Positions 40,376 to 41,180 of a stretch of DNA of 41,180 nt are shown one piece after another (the first letter of the stretch is position 1; every line of letters begins with the position of its first letter). Both the position numbers and the translations under genes were made by a program. The notes beneath the pieces were generated by a model. It saw nothing but the letters and a program-made list of their open reading frames with translations. It was not told where the DNA came from and made no database searches. Source of the stretch: Lachnospiraceae bacterium (GTDB lineage Bacteria; Bacillota; Clostridia; Lachnospirales; Lachnospiraceae); contig JAAWBT010000003.1 of the NCBI GenBank assembly GCA_022792835.1, positions 1 to 41,180 of the forward strand. The letters run 5' to 3'.

Positions 40376-41062
40376 ATGGATATCTCTTTATATTATCAAG
40401 AAAAAGGAAATAAAAAGCCTTTTATCCTTTTGCACGGCAACGGACAGAATGGTTCCTATTTCAAGAATCAAATAGATTATTTTAGCAATAGATACAGAGT
40501 GATTGCTTTAGACACACGGGGACATGGCAGATCACCAAGAGGTACGAAACCTTTTACGATTGGGCAGTTTTCCTGTGATTTATACGATTTTATGGAAAAG
40601 CTCGAAATTTCAGGGGCAGTTATTTTGGGGTTTTCAGACGGAGCAAATATAGCAATGAAATTTGCAATGAAATATCCAAACAGGGTAAAGGCATTGATAT
40701 TAAATGGGGGAAATTTGAATCCGAGGGGGGTAAAAATAACGACACAACTGCCAATCGAAATAGGATACAAAATAGCAAGACGGTTTGCGTCAAAATCGCC
40801 TAAAGCAAAAAAGAATGCAGAAATGCTCAGATTAATGGTCTATGATCCGAATATTGAACGAAATGAATTGTCAAAAATAACAGCTCCTACGCTCGTGATT
40901 TGCGGCAGAAATGATATAATTCGGGAATCCCATACAAAAGAGATTGCAAAAAATATACCGAATGCGAAATTAGCGATTATTAAGGGAAATCACTTTATTG
41001 CAAATAAGAGATACATTACATTCAACAAAGAAGTTGAAGACTTTTTACAAACCATTCAGTAA
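40376..41062 (+). CDS. Alpha/beta hydrolase
   Basis: A 228-residue alpha/beta-hydrolase-fold enzyme. Oxyanion-hole motif LLHGNGQNG is near residue 18. DTRGHGRSPRG follows the third strand. The nucleophile Ser sits in LGFSDGANIA, a candidate acid Asp in CGRNDIIRE, and the catalytic His in KGNHFIAN. It may be an esterase, lactonase or C-C hydrolase; the substrate cannot be told. GGGGAAA precedes the ATG. The gene is much more AT-rich, with A/T-ending codons, than the central genes, which suggests lateral acquisition or a different genomic segment. Confidence 0.93.
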   Translation: MDISLYYQEKGNKKPFILLHGNGQNGSYFKNQIDYFSNRYRVIALDTRGHGRSPRGTKPFTIGQFSCDLYDFMEKLEISGAVILGFSDGANIAMKFAMKYPNRVKALILNGGNLNPRGVKITTQLPIEIGYKIARRFASKSPKAKKNAEMLRLMVYDPNIERNELSKITAPTLVICGRNDIIRESHTKEIAKNIPNAKLAIIKGNHFIANKRYITFNKEVEDFLQTIQ

Positions 41063-41103
41063 ATTCGGATTTGTCTACTAACTGTCTTAACTTTCCTTTA
41101 TTT

Positions 41104-41180
41104 TCAAGGCTTTACGGTATGCTCAACCTCAAAATATGTACCCTTTTCCCTTGTTTTTGCCCTTATTGGCAAGCCACAAG
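41104..41180 (-). CDS. Possible 3' end of an unknown gene, cut by the window end
   Basis: A minus-strand frame is open from the window edge to a TGA at 41104-41106 (about 24 residues, ending TYFEVEHTVKP). It reads like a plausible protein end, but it is too short to identify and may be chance. Confidence 0.22.
   Translation of the reverse strand, partial: CGLPIRAKTREKGTYFEVEHTVKP

Overview
The window looks like a chromosomal segment of a Gram-positive anaerobe of the Clostridia, most like a Lachnospiraceae gut commensal. The basis is the moderate GC content, strong AGGAGG-type ribosome binding sites, sigma-A promoters, and lineage-typical genes such as the GGGtGRT / NifU-like pair, a DUF975 + CmpB-like membrane protein, a FeoB-associated Cys-rich protein and an H2-independent ferredoxin/DUF362 protein. 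The two ends (1-760 and about 40100-41180) are clearly more AT-rich than the middle and may be acquired DNA. No rRNA, tRNA or CRISPR array was recognised.

Layout. 1-520: AT-rich unknown ORFs. 822-2578 (minus): GGGtGRT protein and a NifU-like Fe-S scaffold. 2832-3770 (plus): PfkB-family sugar-phosphate kinase. 3841-5382 (minus): phosphoglycerate mutase GpmI. 5503-6255 (minus): metal-dependent cyclase-family hydrolase. 6270-6690: decayed sequence, including a recognisable ftsH relic. 6831-24285 (minus): one very long, tightly spaced gene array, the centrepiece of the window. 24737-25909: DUF362/ferredoxin protein. 26060-29099: MATE transporter convergent with, and overlapping, a membrane protein. 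29318-31281: DtxR-type regulator, phosphopentomutase and a FeoB-associated protein with an iron-box-like site. 31480-32249: two rhodaneses, then a long imperfect inverted repeat. 32671-36804: GreA-like factor, FMN-dependent alpha-hydroxy-acid dehydrogenase family protein, SDR and an unknown membrane protein. 37045-40020: secreted surface protein. 40376-41062: alpha/beta hydrolase.

The centrepiece is a bacterial microcompartment (BMC) locus. It is read leftward from a near-perfect sigma-A promoter (TTGACA-17-TATACT at 24419-24447). In transcription order it encodes CoA-acylating aldehyde dehydrogenase, two BMC-H shell proteins, PduL phosphotransacylase, a PduS/RnfC-like Fe-S flavoprotein, a BMC-T shell protein with the PduT-type pore cysteine, three BMC-P vertex proteins, a third BMC-H and a DeoC-like protein with an N-terminal encapsulation peptide. 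After these come a GntR/UTRA regulator, a zinc alcohol dehydrogenase, a 2-hydroxyacid dehydrogenase, a class II aldolase, an FGGY sugar kinase, a three-gene sugar ABC importer, an unrecognised (beta/alpha)-barrel protein and a flavin reductase-like protein. Inferred logic: a sugar or polyol is imported, oxidised, phosphorylated and cleaved. The resulting short aldehyde is converted in the shell to acyl-CoA and acyl-phosphate, and electrons leave through PduS and the Fe-S cluster of BMC-T. No diol dehydratase, glycyl radical enzyme, ethanolamine lyase or FucA-type aldolase is present, so the locus is none of the classical Pdu, Eut, Grm or fucose/rhamnose types. It is nearest to the DeoC-containing 'sugar phosphate utilising' class.

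The two most striking points are in the candidate signature enzymes. The encapsulated DeoC-like protein appears to lack all three catalytic residues of deoxyribose-phosphate aldolase (the Asp and both Lys). The class II aldolase keeps its three zinc histidines but has Ser in place of the catalytic Asp. The substrate and aldehyde-generating chemistry of this compartment are therefore open questions.
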